64,000 bases of DNA from Coccinella septempunctata (taxonomy: Eukaryota; Arthropoda; Insecta; Coleoptera; Coccinellidae). The stretch spans positions 59,327,315 through 59,391,314 of the forward strand of contig NC_058189.1 in the NCBI RefSeq assembly GCF_907165205.1, given 5' to 3'. Within the stretch, counting starts at the first letter, position 1; every line of letters starts with the position of its first letter. The notes beneath the pieces were generated by a model. It did not search any database. It had not been told where the DNA came from and worked only from the letters and a program-made list of their open reading frames with translations. This document shows, piece after piece, positions 47,050-58,540 of the stretch. A program made the position numbers and the translations under genes.

Positions 47050-47235
47050 ACATTGTGATAAAATACGTAATAACAGAAACTTTTACGTAGAACGGGCAAC
47101 ATAGCGTTGATTTAAAACCCAAAAATGTTTCGACAAGCATCATAACCCCACATTTTCGTACTATACAGAGTGAAATGTGTCAAATTTCCATGGCCAACCG
47201 ACTGCTAAAATAAAAGTGAATGGGGTATATATCTC
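47050..47235 (+). repeat. Family X repeat
   Basis: Matches 50886-51080 in inverted orientation: ATTGTGATAAAATACGTAAT, GTAGAACGGGCAACATAGCG, CATAACCCCACATTTTCGTA, ACAGAGTGAAATGTGTCAAA and CATGGCCAACCGACTGC. About 180 bp. The two copies flank a 3.7-kb interval. Confidence 0.75.
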
Positions 47236-47339
47236 GCAACACAAATTTTATAAATCCCCTAGTTTTGTGAATGGATTTCAGTAATTTGTGTTTCCTGAGG
47301 TGATCTAGCAGCCATGACGTCATATCCTCGCTAAAATGA

Positions 47340-47900
47340 ATAGACTACATTCACTCCTCTCCTCAGTCCTCGTACCAAATCCACGCAGAACATCAATACG
47401 CCCTTATCTGCCTCGTATTTTCGTATAGCAGGAAAAGGGATGAGAAAACCCATACGCGGATGAAAAACGATGGTGTTTGACTAACAAGCCCAGCACAGAC
47501 GAAAGCTCCCATGGGCTTATTGGAATATAATTCAAGAACTGTCAAACGCCCCTCGTGACATTTGCATGTTGGGTTAGAATAAAGAGCCCGCTGCTTACCT
47601 GGACTGCATTCTCCTTTTTTATATCGGGAAATAACCGTTGCTCTAACTGGAATATTCAAATCAGGCTCAATTGTGAAAATGCGGGCACAGAATGGGCCAG
47701 TCATTATTCATACGGCCTGGCGCGGTATCGAGTAACGCGGCAGGTACGTTTTCTTCTGGTCCAGAAGGGTTGGTTCCTGAAGAAGGCGAGGATGGGTTGA
47801 GCGACGGGTTCGATGACTCGTATCTTGTTACCAGATACTTTTACTTTCGAATTATACCACGACCACGGATGAGAGGTAGATGGGATCATTTTACCGCACG
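47340..47900. other. G/C-richer single-copy-looking island
   Basis: Balanced composition with overlapping short frames on both strands, none with a domain. An ATTTGCAT octamer at about 47560. Possible regulatory sequence, unproven. Confidence 0.35.
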
Positions 47901-48101
47901 AAAGTTGTGGCTTAATTCAATAAGGGATGAAAGTTAATTTTTTATGATATCCATCTTCAGAAATCAGAAACTTAATTTCAAGAAACTTAGTAGGGAATTG
48001 ACCTAGTATCTGGAGCTTTCGTTCACTTGTTCAAATTTTTAAATTCATAAACAGAGTGGCCACCAATCAGGGTATTGAACTAGCCCAATGCAGCTCGGTT
48101 C

Positions 48102-48638
48102 TACAGGGTGAATCAAACGTCACACCACTATAGAGTAGATCAAATACTATCGAATGACACCAACATTAGTTGACCGAAAATGTACCGTATCTGAAACAAC
48201 CTAACCTAAATTTGCCGATTTTCGAACTATTTTTTCAATCACAAGGCCAATTTGTGATTAAGGATAGCGTTTTTCTCCCATATTGTCACCCCTATAGAAG
48301 GGGTTTATTCTGAGTAATAAAAATCATGTAGGAAAAACAATTGTTTCAATTTACATTTACTTAGGTTATCGATCAGCTACTTAAAATAATATCAATTAGG
48401 GGAGATAAAACAATTATCTTAGTTGAATATATTTCGAAATCGATATCCTTTTTCACAAACTGCCCTGTGATTAAGAAAAATAGTTCGAAAATAGGCAACT
48501 TTAGGTATTTTAATAAAATTCTGATTATTCTGGAAACGGTACATTTTCATTGAACTATAATGTTGGTGTCATTCTATAATATTTGGTTTAGTCTATCGTG
48601 GTGTGACGTTTGATTCATTAGTTTTGGGACACCCTGTA
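48102..48638. mobile_element. 537-bp MITE with long TIRs
   Basis: TACAGGGTGAATCAAACGTC at the left. The right complements to TACAGGGTGTCCCAAAACTA with a short insertion, then AATCAAACGTCACACCAC. The arms continue for about 100 bp (AATGACACCAACATTA, AAAATGTACCGT). No coding. Confidence 0.85.
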
Positions 48639-48944
48639 TAAATATAAAAATTAGTATTGTTCCATTATTTCCAAAAATGATGATTCGAACAACTGAAAAC
48701 CTAGTTCTAGGCCAAGAAATAACATTTTGGAAGTTCATGCGGAATCTGAGCATCATCTGGCGAACATTTATAAAAAATTTATATTCCGATATTCTGGTGA
48801 CAAGATTCATACGAAATAATTCATGAATATTTCCATACTTCATAAAGGTTGTCCAGTAAATCTTGTACAATTTCTGGCGATAGACCGGGTCATAGCTGTC
48901 CCGGAAATCAGAATTTCAGCTGAGTAAAAATCAAGATGTTTGCG

Positions 48945-49619
48945 AGATGCAGTTTTCTGGAATCTGGAGGTCAAAACACACTTTTAAACCATACCATTTT
49001 TTCCGATTCACATTTGATAAAAAGTTATAGCCATTTAAAAATTCATAATGAGCTGTGTCACACCTGGAAAAACAAAATTACCTTCAGAATAACTAGTAAA
49101 ATCTGTGACACTACAATGTTGATCTTTTAAAAAGATCAACATTGCATTCGGTTGAAGTATCCAATTTTTCAAATTTCAAAGATACCTACTTTTTAAGTTC
49201 TGAACATCGAATAACTCGAAAACGTCGCATAATTCGAGAAAATATGACATTTTTATTTTACAAAACGTTCAAATATTCCTTAGATAGCGTCCAACTTAGG
49301 TTGAAGTGTTCGGTTTTTTGAATTTTTGGGATTTTTATGGTACGTAATGGTCATAATGAGAAAACTGGAAGACGTGGGTGATATCTTGTGTTCGAAAAAG
49401 ATTCATCAAATAAATGAAAAACTTTATTCCAAAATTCATTGCAGTCGAAACGTTTGTGAGATAGAAGTAAAAATAAAACTTTTTCATGGTTTTTTAACAG
49501 CCTGTATGTTTTAAACCGAGCTGATTAGGAAAAAATGGTATAAAGAAAAATGTGTTTCTTTTGACCTCAAGAATTCACTGTTGAAATATTTGTACGAGTC
49601 AAAGACTCACCCTATATAG
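48945..49619 (-). repeat. Family A MITE, left end damaged
   Basis: The left terminus is degenerate (TTCTGGAATCTGGAGGTCAAA). The rest is typical, with TGAGCTGTGTCACACCTGG, TGGTCATAATGAGAAAACTG and the right end GTACGAGTCAAAGACTCACC. Confidence 0.88.
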
Positions 49620-50885
49620 CATTATCTATATTTTAAGAGGTTCTGTCTCTGCTTGTGACCATGAAGTTTAATAGAATAGTGAATATTGTCTCATTAATCT
49701 CAAGTGATTTATATATAAAATTCTAATGAACAAACAAAGGAACAGATTATGCATCGATCGTGGATAAAATAGTTTATTTTCACCAACCTATTGTGATAGC
49801 GAATCACGTGTCCTCGTTTGAAAACTCATTTTGTGGAAAACATATTATTATTAGCTGAACTTTAACTTTAATTCGAAACGAAGCGTTTAAAGCCTATAAT
49901 TCATTGAGAAAAAAGGAATGCTTTGAATATTAATATAAATTTCAAGGAAAAAATGTTTCCTCAGCAGTTCTATTAGATAGTTTAAGGCACTATATTTCTA
50001 TCTTAACAAATATTTAAGATTGGCAATCAACACAGTGCACCTACCAGGGTGGATATAATAAGGAAAGCATTCTGTATCGATCATATATACATATGAATGC
50101 GATGGTATCTATCAGCATAACAAAGACCCATGAGAAAGTGCTTAATTCAATTTCTCGTACAAAGTCTTCCTCTGAAATAGGCCAATTCACCATCATGACC
50201 CAATTTTCCCCATACACGATGTCAAGTGACGGCTTGAAAGGCAACAAAAAATTCCAAATGATAGTCGTAGGAAAGCCTTGAATGGATTCAAAGGACGCTC
50301 ATTATAATATTCATTGGAACATATGGTAAGGAACCCTTTTACTTTCTTTGAGATTGTATCTGAGCACAAAGAAGACGGAAGCCAGCTACCTGAAAGGGAC
50401 AATGCATCCAGGAAGGGTTGACAGACACTCGGAAACGAAGGCTCGGAGGGCCATATGCAAAGAAGTCAGCAGGTATCTTAGACAACATCTGCATACGACG
50501 TCTCTTTTTTTACGTTGAAGCTTGGGAGTGAATATGGGAATTATGGATCGATCAACTGGGACATTTCAGTCAGAATTTCAATGATTACACCACAGGTGTT
50601 TTTCTCATCCAAAGATTTCATAACTTAAACTGAGCTAGCAATTTCTAGAATATATAACCATGAATAACAAAAGTTACCTTGGGAAAAGAAACGAGCTTTC
50701 AACATTTTTATTACCATGGAACAGAACTGGAATACTCGCACCCGAACGTCCATCAGACAAAATATTGCAATGGATTCAGATTTAGAGGAACCACCTCAAA
50801 ATCCCACTCCAATTTTCCGTTAAACCATGGTTTGAGTGAACGCAAGGAACCCGTTTTTTTCTTAAATATTTTCAGTTCTCTTAGT
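49620..50885. other. Intergenic, no gene recognised
   Basis: Open frames on both strands at 50041-50402 overlap each other. None shows a domain I can name. Confidence 0.45.
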
Positions 50886-51080
50886 ATACTCCATTCACCT
50901 TTATTTTAGCACTCAGTTGGCCATGGAAATTTGAAACATTTCACTCTGTATAGTACGAAAATGTGGGGTTATGGAGCTTGTCAAAATATTTTTGGGGTTT
51001 AAGTCAGCGCTATGTTGTTCGTTCTACGTAAAAATCTCAGTAATTACGTATTTTATCACAATGTTGAATCACTTCGGAAA
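50886..51080 (-). repeat. Family X repeat
   Basis: Inverted relative to 47050-47235 (CAGTTGGCCATGGAAATTTG, ACTCTGTATAGTACGAAAAT, CGCTATGTTGTTCGTTCTAC). A third partial piece (ATGGCCAACCGAGTGCTAAA) lies at 52731-52775. Confidence 0.75.
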
Positions 51081-51154
51081 ATATGAAGTCGAAAATATGT
51101 GACGAACATAAATTGACGCTTGGACAAACTAATTGAAGGCATACCAAACTTATA

Positions 51155-51582
51155 TATAGTCCATTCAAGAATGATTGACATCCCAGTAGGACTTGAAAGT
51201 CCAGACGCAGCTTAAATCTGGTCATAAAAGATCTTCAATAATTTCTGTAGTTTCAATCACAGAAGTGGAATATTTAAATATAACCTAGAAGAGTATTTGA
51301 AAAGAAGAAATATTCAAATTCAGAGCATATTTATCAGCAATCAAAATTGATATAATTATGTTTCCGATTTGTTGGATTAAATTAAGAATGTGAACAGCTG
51401 TACAAATTTCAATTTATCTTCGGTCAGTGCATAGATTCACAATAATTGGTCTGTGGATTGCCATTTATTCACAATACCAACCTGAATTCTGCAACACAAA
51501 ATCTGAACTTACGGGCTATTACCAACTTAAATTCGATTTTCCATAGCCACCCGAGATGTCAATCATTCCTGAATGGACTATA
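51155..51582. mobile_element. 428-bp MITE with 28-bp TIRs
   Basis: TATAGTCCATTCAAGAATGA and the complement of TATAGTCCATTCAGGAATGA, one mismatch over 28 bp. The TA-rich edges leave the duplication ambiguous. Interior is non-coding. Confidence 0.85.
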
Positions 51583-52269
51583 AGTTATTTGTATGGAAAA
51601 TACAGAAGATCCGTTTTTAAATATATCTATCTTTTCTATGGAAGAAAATTGAATTATTGACACATAATTGACAGATCAGTTGTAGATTTCAAAATACTCA
51701 ACCCCAAGATGAAATTCATATGATGAATGGGTATCTCTCGAAGGAATTAACGGATGATTACAAAAATGTCAAATTATTCAACAAAAATCATATTGCATCA
51801 ATGGAAGTCGAAATAATTACAGGAAGTTTCAAGGCAAGAGGAACTTCACCTTTAAACCAAAAATTTCACCTGAATTAACAATTCACAGGACAAGTAGCTC
51901 GTATATATGGCTGTTTATTTTTAAAAGTTCGGTATCACAATAATAATTATATATTTATTAATCCCTTAAGACATTTAGAACGTATAGGAGCCAAATGAAA
52001 AATACAAAAATTAATTTTCTGGAACTTATTCTACGAAGACATTCATCGAAAATCCTGTAGTAACTTTACGCATTCGTTCAACCTAAAATAAAATTCTCAA
52101 ATGCCACCACTTTTTTGGGTCTCCCAGTAGAAGGAAATTCTTTGTCATCCTCTTCATTCACAATCTTTCTCATTGAGGAAACATTCAGCTAAAATATAAG
52201 TCGATTAGATTCAGATGAAACATTATATAAATTCACTTACATGAGTAATATGTTCGCTACCGTCTGATA
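51583..52269. other. Intergenic, A/T-rich
   Basis: No feature recognised. Confidence 0.45.
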
Positions 52270-52546
52270 TACAGTACAATGGCGATAACGTGAACATAAT
52301 AAAACCAGGGTTGTTCACAAAATAGAGGTTGTTCATGTTACCGGAGGTCACTGAAATACAAACACTACAACATATTGCTACACAGATTTATTATCTTCTA
52401 AAACTAAAATATATTTTAATCGACGATTCACAATGGTTGAAAAAGTTGTGAGATCTTAGTTTGCACTTTTTTGGCAGAAACAATGTTGTTCACGCTATTG
52501 AGCCGTTCGAACGAGCGAGTGTTCACAGTATCGCGATTGTACTGTA
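52270..52546. mobile_element. 277-bp MITE
   Basis: TACAGTACAATGGCGATAAC and the complement of TACAGTACAATCGCGATACT, followed by GTGAACA on both sides. Inner GTTGTTCA / TGTTCACGC motifs are repeated. A TA target is possible. Confidence 0.82.
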
Positions 52547-53897
52547 TTGTAAATATAATAATATCAGAATTACCTACTATTTGATTGAGCGGACCTGAAT
52601 TCTAACTAGCACTTGACATTTTTGTAATATTAATTGATATCAGTTGTGACAACGGCCTTATGACATTAACGACATTTCATGAGTGCCTACCTTACTCAGT
52701 TCTAGTTACAAAAACTTGAGAAAATTATTTCATGGCCAACCGAGTGCTAAAATAAAAGTGAATGAAGTATATGTACAAGTTCGAAATAACAAGATCAACA
52801 TTGAAATTGAAGAAGTTTTTCGTTTTAAATATATTGCCTTGATTCCATGATTAAATCTAACCCTGTACAAACAGAGTTAATTGTTTAGTTCAAGAACAAC
52901 AAGTACAACAAGATGCAGCCGGTATCAATAGAATACTGAATACTTATTCAAAACGAATATTCATCAGAAAATAACAACATGCCGTTACAGGGAAACATAT
53001 GCATACATGAACGTTTTTAGTGCTCGTGACCAGAGATCGAATTCATCACTATAATTTACCACTTATCGAACCCGATCTTGTCGACATATGAAAAAAATAA
53101 AAAACACACTCGTTACCATCCAGCTATAGACAATCGGTGAGCTTGAAACAGCTGACGCCCGAGGCAGGTAATAAAGTCCGGACATAAATCACAAACTGTT
53201 TGTGAGAGGGTTATTCCCGGAAGAGGAACTGCTGTATTCAAATTAAACCGATGAGGACCCTCGTGTTCATGACTCGTGTATATTCTACATGATGTAAATC
53301 ATGCGTATAATGAAATATTTTTGCGGATAGAACACCGCGTGTAACATAAATTTCAACCGGCAAGTTTGGCTTTTGATTGCTCTACGCCTTCATGTGCGAT
53401 AGCGGTGTTGTTGGGAAATAATTCCTCAATCAAATCAAGTGAAGACGAACATTTTCTGTTTGTCAGTTTAACACTAGGATGATTTTTTATTTTAATATTC
53501 ATTTTTAGTACAACAGTAATCTCGTCAGAATATCCTTACTACCCATAGACAAAAAGACACAGAGTTTTTTTCGTCTATGGTACCAAGAAAGGTTAACATT
53601 GATGACCATTTATTGAAAAATTTTACTCACCATTAAAAATCATATAAACACAGTGTGTAACACGAAGAAACAACAAAGGAAGAATAAGATATTCATGTCA
53701 TGTAATTATAAACAATGAACAGTTAGTTCTCAAAATATTTAGATTGAACAGATCTAGTCCATTCGTGAAAACGCATAATAAATGGGAGAATCTTATTATA
53801 ATAGAGATTTATTGTTTGGAGGAAAATCATAAATAAAAGATTAAAATAAAAGAATTCATTGGAAATTTCTCAGTAGGTTCAATGATTAATTTTAAAT
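52547..53897. other. Intergenic with a family X scrap
   Basis: 52731-52775 matches family X. The remainder, including a slightly G/C-richer piece at 53100-53250, is unrecognised. Confidence 0.45.
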
Positions 53898-54542
53898 ATA
53901 CAGTCTTTGATTCGTACAAATATTTCAACAGTAAATTCTTAATTAAAAAGAAACACTTTTTTCCTATACCATTTTTTCCGAATCAATTCCTTCTGAAAGA
54001 TACAGGTTGTTGAAAAACCATAAAAAAATGCTATTTTTAGTTCTCACAAACGGTTTTATCGAATAAAATGAATTACGTAATAAAGTTTTTTATTAATTTG
54101 ATGAATCTTTTTCAAACACAAGATACAACCCACGTCTACCACTTTTCTAATTATGACCATTACGTACCATGGAACTATAAGTTGGACGCTATCTAATGAA
54201 TATTTGAACGTTTTTTAAAATAAAAGAATTCTTTTCTCGTATAATGCACCGTTTTCGAGTAATTTGATGTTCAAAAATAGAAAATATCTGTGATATTCTG
54301 AAAATTAGGTAGATTGTCTGAATGCAACTCCACAGATGTGTAGTGTCATAACTTGAGCTTGTTATTCGGAAGGAAATTTTATTTATCCAGGGGTGGCATA
54401 ACTCATTATGTAAACTCAAAATGGCTATATATTTTTATCAGGGCCGAAATCGAAAAAAATGGTTAAGAAAAACTGTGTTTCTTTTGACCCCAAGAATCTA
54501 CTGTTAAAATATGTGTACGAGTGAAAGACTCATCCTATATAG
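53898..54542 (+). repeat. Family A MITE
   Basis: Left end ACAGTCTTTGATTCGTACAA. Right end TGTACGAGTGAAAGACTCAT then CCTATATA. The interior lacks small pieces (for example after ACCATGGAACTATAAG). Confidence 0.9.
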
Positions 54543-54741
54543 GATGTCCCACGGTGGATGGTGTATTAGACATTCAGAGAGAACTAATGACAATTTGTGT
54601 TGAAACTTTGCATGTTGGGGTTTTCGTCTATTAACAGCCTACTACTACCACTTTCTTATTTTAAAAAGCACACCCATTATATCTTTGCATCGTTAGATAG
54701 CTGATTTGATTTCAGCAATATGCCATACCTTTTGGGTAGTA
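54543..54741. other. Spacer before the 2.7-kb element
   Basis: Ends in the target-site copy TAGTA (54737-54741). No gene. Confidence 0.5.
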
Positions 54742-57448
54742 CCCAGGAAACACACCTCGGTTTAGTATACGTCTAATATTCATCCTGATGGTATATTTTT
54801 CGTTTTGGTCTATCACAGTACAAGTATTTTACGTCTATATTATACCATTTTTTCTGTAGTACGTTTATAAAACGTCTTTTAGCGTTAGCTATATATACCA
54901 CACTAAATGTTTTTTGCTTATCAATATTTTTTTCAAGAACTGAAGATTATTTTTTGTTTATATTCTTCAATTATTTTGAACTCTTCATCATATTCATCAG
55001 TTATTAACGAAGTCTACAAGATCTCCGAATTATACGTCGAATATATTGTACTTTTCGACGTACTTCCTACACCTATATTAAACTAATATGTGATAGGTTT
55101 TTGAAATGTCTATAAGTGAAAGTCATATATACATAATGAGATCTATTTTGTCTCCCAGTTGTGTTTTTACGATTGGAACAATATGCATCCTACAATATAT
55201 CGCTTATTTCCCAGCTTTAATAATTTTTCATAATTTATACACTAGGTCTATAAAGTTCCACAAATTATACGACTATAAGTCGTACATATTTCAACCTACC
55301 TTCCTACTCCATGAACTTAGGTATATTAAACGGATATATGGTAGGTTTTCAATCTGTCTATTAGCGAATTTTTACAACATTCATCATTGAGGTCTACGCT
55401 GGACAAATATATGAAAGGTTTCAAATATGACTATTATTATAAGCCATATGAAGATACCTACTACATTACTTCTAGCTATCAGGGAGAAAAAAAATACTGG
55501 TCCTTCATTCCTTATTGTCATATCGATGTTTCTGAGTTTTATACACCTACATATAGTTCCAAACATTCAAGTTTTTTGAAGTTGAAAAAGCGATTCAGCT
55601 TATATAAGTGCTTTAATTGTTTGAACTGATTTCACCAGGTAGCTAATTAATCAGCTCATATCGAACTCAATCTTTTTCCATAAAAATCACCATTTAAATG
55701 ATAGCTGTATATAAATGGTCGAGCCGTGGCAGGAATAATTTATATGTATAACATTCATACTAGATATTCTTGAATTGAGGGTACAACCATAGGTGCAATA
55801 AATTTAAAAAATTATATACATTGAACGAAAAATTGCATATTTGCATATTTTTCTATAGTTTCCTCGCCAAATGGAGTTCAATTCATTCGGATTGATGGTC
55901 GTCAACCAATTCAAAGCAAAGACATTACACATATAATATCTTTGATAAAAAGTTCCCAATTCGACAATTAACAGCGTTGTTACATGAAATGAAATAATGT
56001 CCTGTCCATACACTGATTGTTTCAACCATCAAAGATTCTGCTGTCTATACTTGTGATCTGGAAAATTGAATGAGCCCTCTTCAATTACTATTCACTTGAT
56101 ATAATTGTAGTCTACTAGTTCTAATTCAAACAAGCCTAGCACATTTATGAGAATGTTCAAGATCTACTACATTTTTAATAGCCTGGCAACGTTGGTGCCA
56201 TGTTTACGTAGGCAGAGGATTGAGAATCTACGCAGGCCCGACCGGCCAATAGGCAATTAGTTATCGTTACAATACACGCATGTGGCAGTCACGGCCGTGT
56301 TTCTATGCTATGCTATGCGGCATGCGCTGTTCGTAGTTCGTTCTCCTTGTCGTCCATCTTGAAATAGTTTCGTAAGCTGTGTGTGTTTGTTTTGTCTGGA
56401 GGAAATTAATTGTACTTTGTCATGAGTGATTGAAATGGATTCTGATTCTACATAGTGATGGACATGTTTGAACATCTGCTAAAAAACAAAATGACATAAC
56501 CGATTTTGAAGAAAGCTCTCCACTTTCAAGTCTACGAATATGATGCAAAAGATATTTGGTATGTTTTGTTCGACATGTTTTTTTCTCCTAAAACTAACTG
56601 AAATAACATTTTACAGAGGCCGTAGTGCTGATGTGGGTACATCTGATTGAAGCAATCTAAAAATATAGGAATAGACCATTATATTCATTTAAAGAGGTGT
56701 GCTCAATGTATATACCTAAATTTTGAAAACTACTATTTTATTATTTTCTGAATAAATTGGTTTGAGACCTAAATAGTTTAAAATTTAGTTTTCCTAAAAT
56801 CCGATTGACACTTCGTTATTTCTTATTCGAAACTATGAAAAGGATAAGTATGGAAGAGGGTAAGATTGTTATAATAAATGTTGAAGATTGACTATATTCA
56901 GAACAGTAATATTTAACAACAAATAAGCCTAATGTTTATTCATACGATATTCGACAATATAAACGATGATCCGAAAATGCATTTATTGTTCTTTTAATTC
57001 ATTATATTCGAAATCATCGATCAAAACATATTAATGCAATTTCGGATCATCGTATCGTCGGATATCGGATACATGAACAGTAGGTCTAACGTTGTTCAGA
57101 GACGTCTATTACTGATACTTGATTGTAGTACAAAATACGATTATTAAACGTTCATTTTTGGTACATTGAAGTCGTTGAAGTATAGTCTATAATATATGAG
57201 TTTTGAACGTTTATAGACGACTGGTTTTCGACATAATTTCTGAATTACTTAAGTAGTCTAAAAGACGTATATGAAATACGAGTATCAGACGTATATAAAA
57301 TACGAATAGGAGACGTATATCCAGAATTGATTTTATACGTCTACCACGCGGACATTTGTCCTTCTTATTTTGGTCTAATGAAACCGTATTTATACGTCGG
57401 AATAAGTTGACTTATATATGTTTAATAAACGAAAGGTGGTTTCCTGGG
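54742..57448. mobile_element. 2.7-kb TIR element with CCCAGGAAAC ends
   Basis: Starts CCCAGGAAACACACCTCGG and ends with the complement of CCCAGGAAACCACCTTTCG. The first ten bases are identical, and similarity continues through ACCT and TTTA. Flanked by TAGTA on both sides (54737-54741 and 57449-57453), a 5-bp duplication. Both subterminal regions carry many ACGTCTATA / GACGTATA motifs. The interior has diverged direct repeats at about 55000-55100 and 55270-55400 (CTACACCTATATTAAAC versus AGGTATATTAAACGG) and a G/C-richer block at 56160-56420. No recognisable transposase, so probably non-autonomous. Superfamily unknown. Confidence 0.78.
56160..56660 (+). pseudogene. Possible captured promoter and first exon, degraded
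   Basis: A G/C-richer block (GGCAACGTTGGTGCCATG to CTTGTCGTCCATCTTG) is followed by ATGGATTCTGATTCTACA (56433), coding for MDSDST before a stop. After a small frame change the sequence reads on as SDGHV, then TSAKKQNDITDFEESSPLSS. A GTATGT at about 56558 and a TTTTACAG at about 56613 could bound a small intron. No homolog is recognised. It could equally be chance. Confidence 0.22.
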
Positions 57449-57453
57449 TAGTA

Positions 57454-57960
57454 GTAATTTGATTTCGAAAAATTTTCATAACTTTTTTCTCTTTGACGTT
57501 ACCACAGCCTTCTTAAATAAGATAGATAAGGAGATAGGGATAGATAGATAAGGAGATAAAGACGGCTGTGACGTTACAGAACTGAAACTTTGAACCTTCT
57601 CGGGAACTTTTATGTGTAGAATATACTGACACAAGGTTTTTTCCAACAACAAATTCAATAAAAGTTTGCATTCAAAAAAACCAAAGTTCGCCTAATGATT
57701 CGAAATGAAAAATTATTTTGAGCTCTTCAGTGGATTCTACGTAAAAAAGTGCCTATAGGAGGTTCATGTTTCAGATCTGTAACTTCAAAGACAAAAAAGT
57801 CATGAGAACTTTTCGAAATCGTCAAAATCTCATCCCTTTTGCCAATAACTCAAAAACGAAGAATCGCAGGAGGCTACAGTTTTCATCATTCTTTGTGAAA
57901 AAAGCTACGAAAATGTCATCCGTTTTCTTCTAGTTCGTAAAGTTCTCGAGATCCCCTATA
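57454..57960. repeat. Family Y element, diverged copy
   Basis: Shares ATTTTCATAACTTTTTT, CTGAAACTTTGAACCTTCT, GATTCGAAATGAAAAA, AACTTCAAAGACAAAAAAGT and CAAAATCTCAT with 37281-37867. It is interrupted at about 57495-57577 by a GATA-rich insertion bordered by ACGTTACCACAGCC and GGCTGTGACGTTAC. It starts immediately beside the TAGTA duplication of the 2.7-kb element. Confidence 0.68.
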
Positions 57961-58540
57961 TGAACTAAAAGTATGAATATTTTACTGAAAACTAACAATT
58001 TCAGTATAACTTGAAAAATGTGAACATGAATCTGAATGTTTTATTCGTCTAAAATTCGAATTTGTATGAGAAACCACCTAGATCTAGAATATTACATATT
58101 ACATCCATTGAAGCTGGTCTTCCCCCAAACAATTCCACCCGCAGAAATATGACCATTTGGGCACATCGGCCAATACAGAAGGGGAGAGACGAAAAACTGG
58201 GCAAGGGCGACTATACAGACACACACCCCCAACATATGGCCGACCACGAATGTTCACGCCATTGAAATCCAAATACTTCGTTATAATTAAACGTTCAACT
58301 GATTAAACGCTGCGTTCTTTGAATGTAAACGGCGGTTACTCGCACTGAATTAGGAAATTCAACGCGGAGAATGCGGTAATGAGTCCTTTGATATGCAGAT
58401 AACGTCGAAAATACTTCTTTTGGCCGCGCTAGGCGTGAAGAAGTGATAATAAAGTGGATTGGAATGTTTTGGTTGGACACTGTACATTCACGTCGACAGT
58501 TTTTCGTCAAATGCTGATGGTCACCTGGAAATAATTGATT
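57961..58540. other. G/C-richer spacer
   Basis: 58060-58500 has balanced composition and looks single-copy. Short frames on both strands have no domain. Confidence 0.35.

Noticed and set aside
48200..48215. AACCTAACCTAA, resembling insect telomeric TTAGG repeats
   Set aside because: Only two units here and in a few other places; not an array.
50041..50402. Overlapping minus-strand frames with a hydrophobic stretch, considered as a receptor exon
   Set aside because: No family signature, frames overlap on both strands, and no conserved splice pattern was evident.
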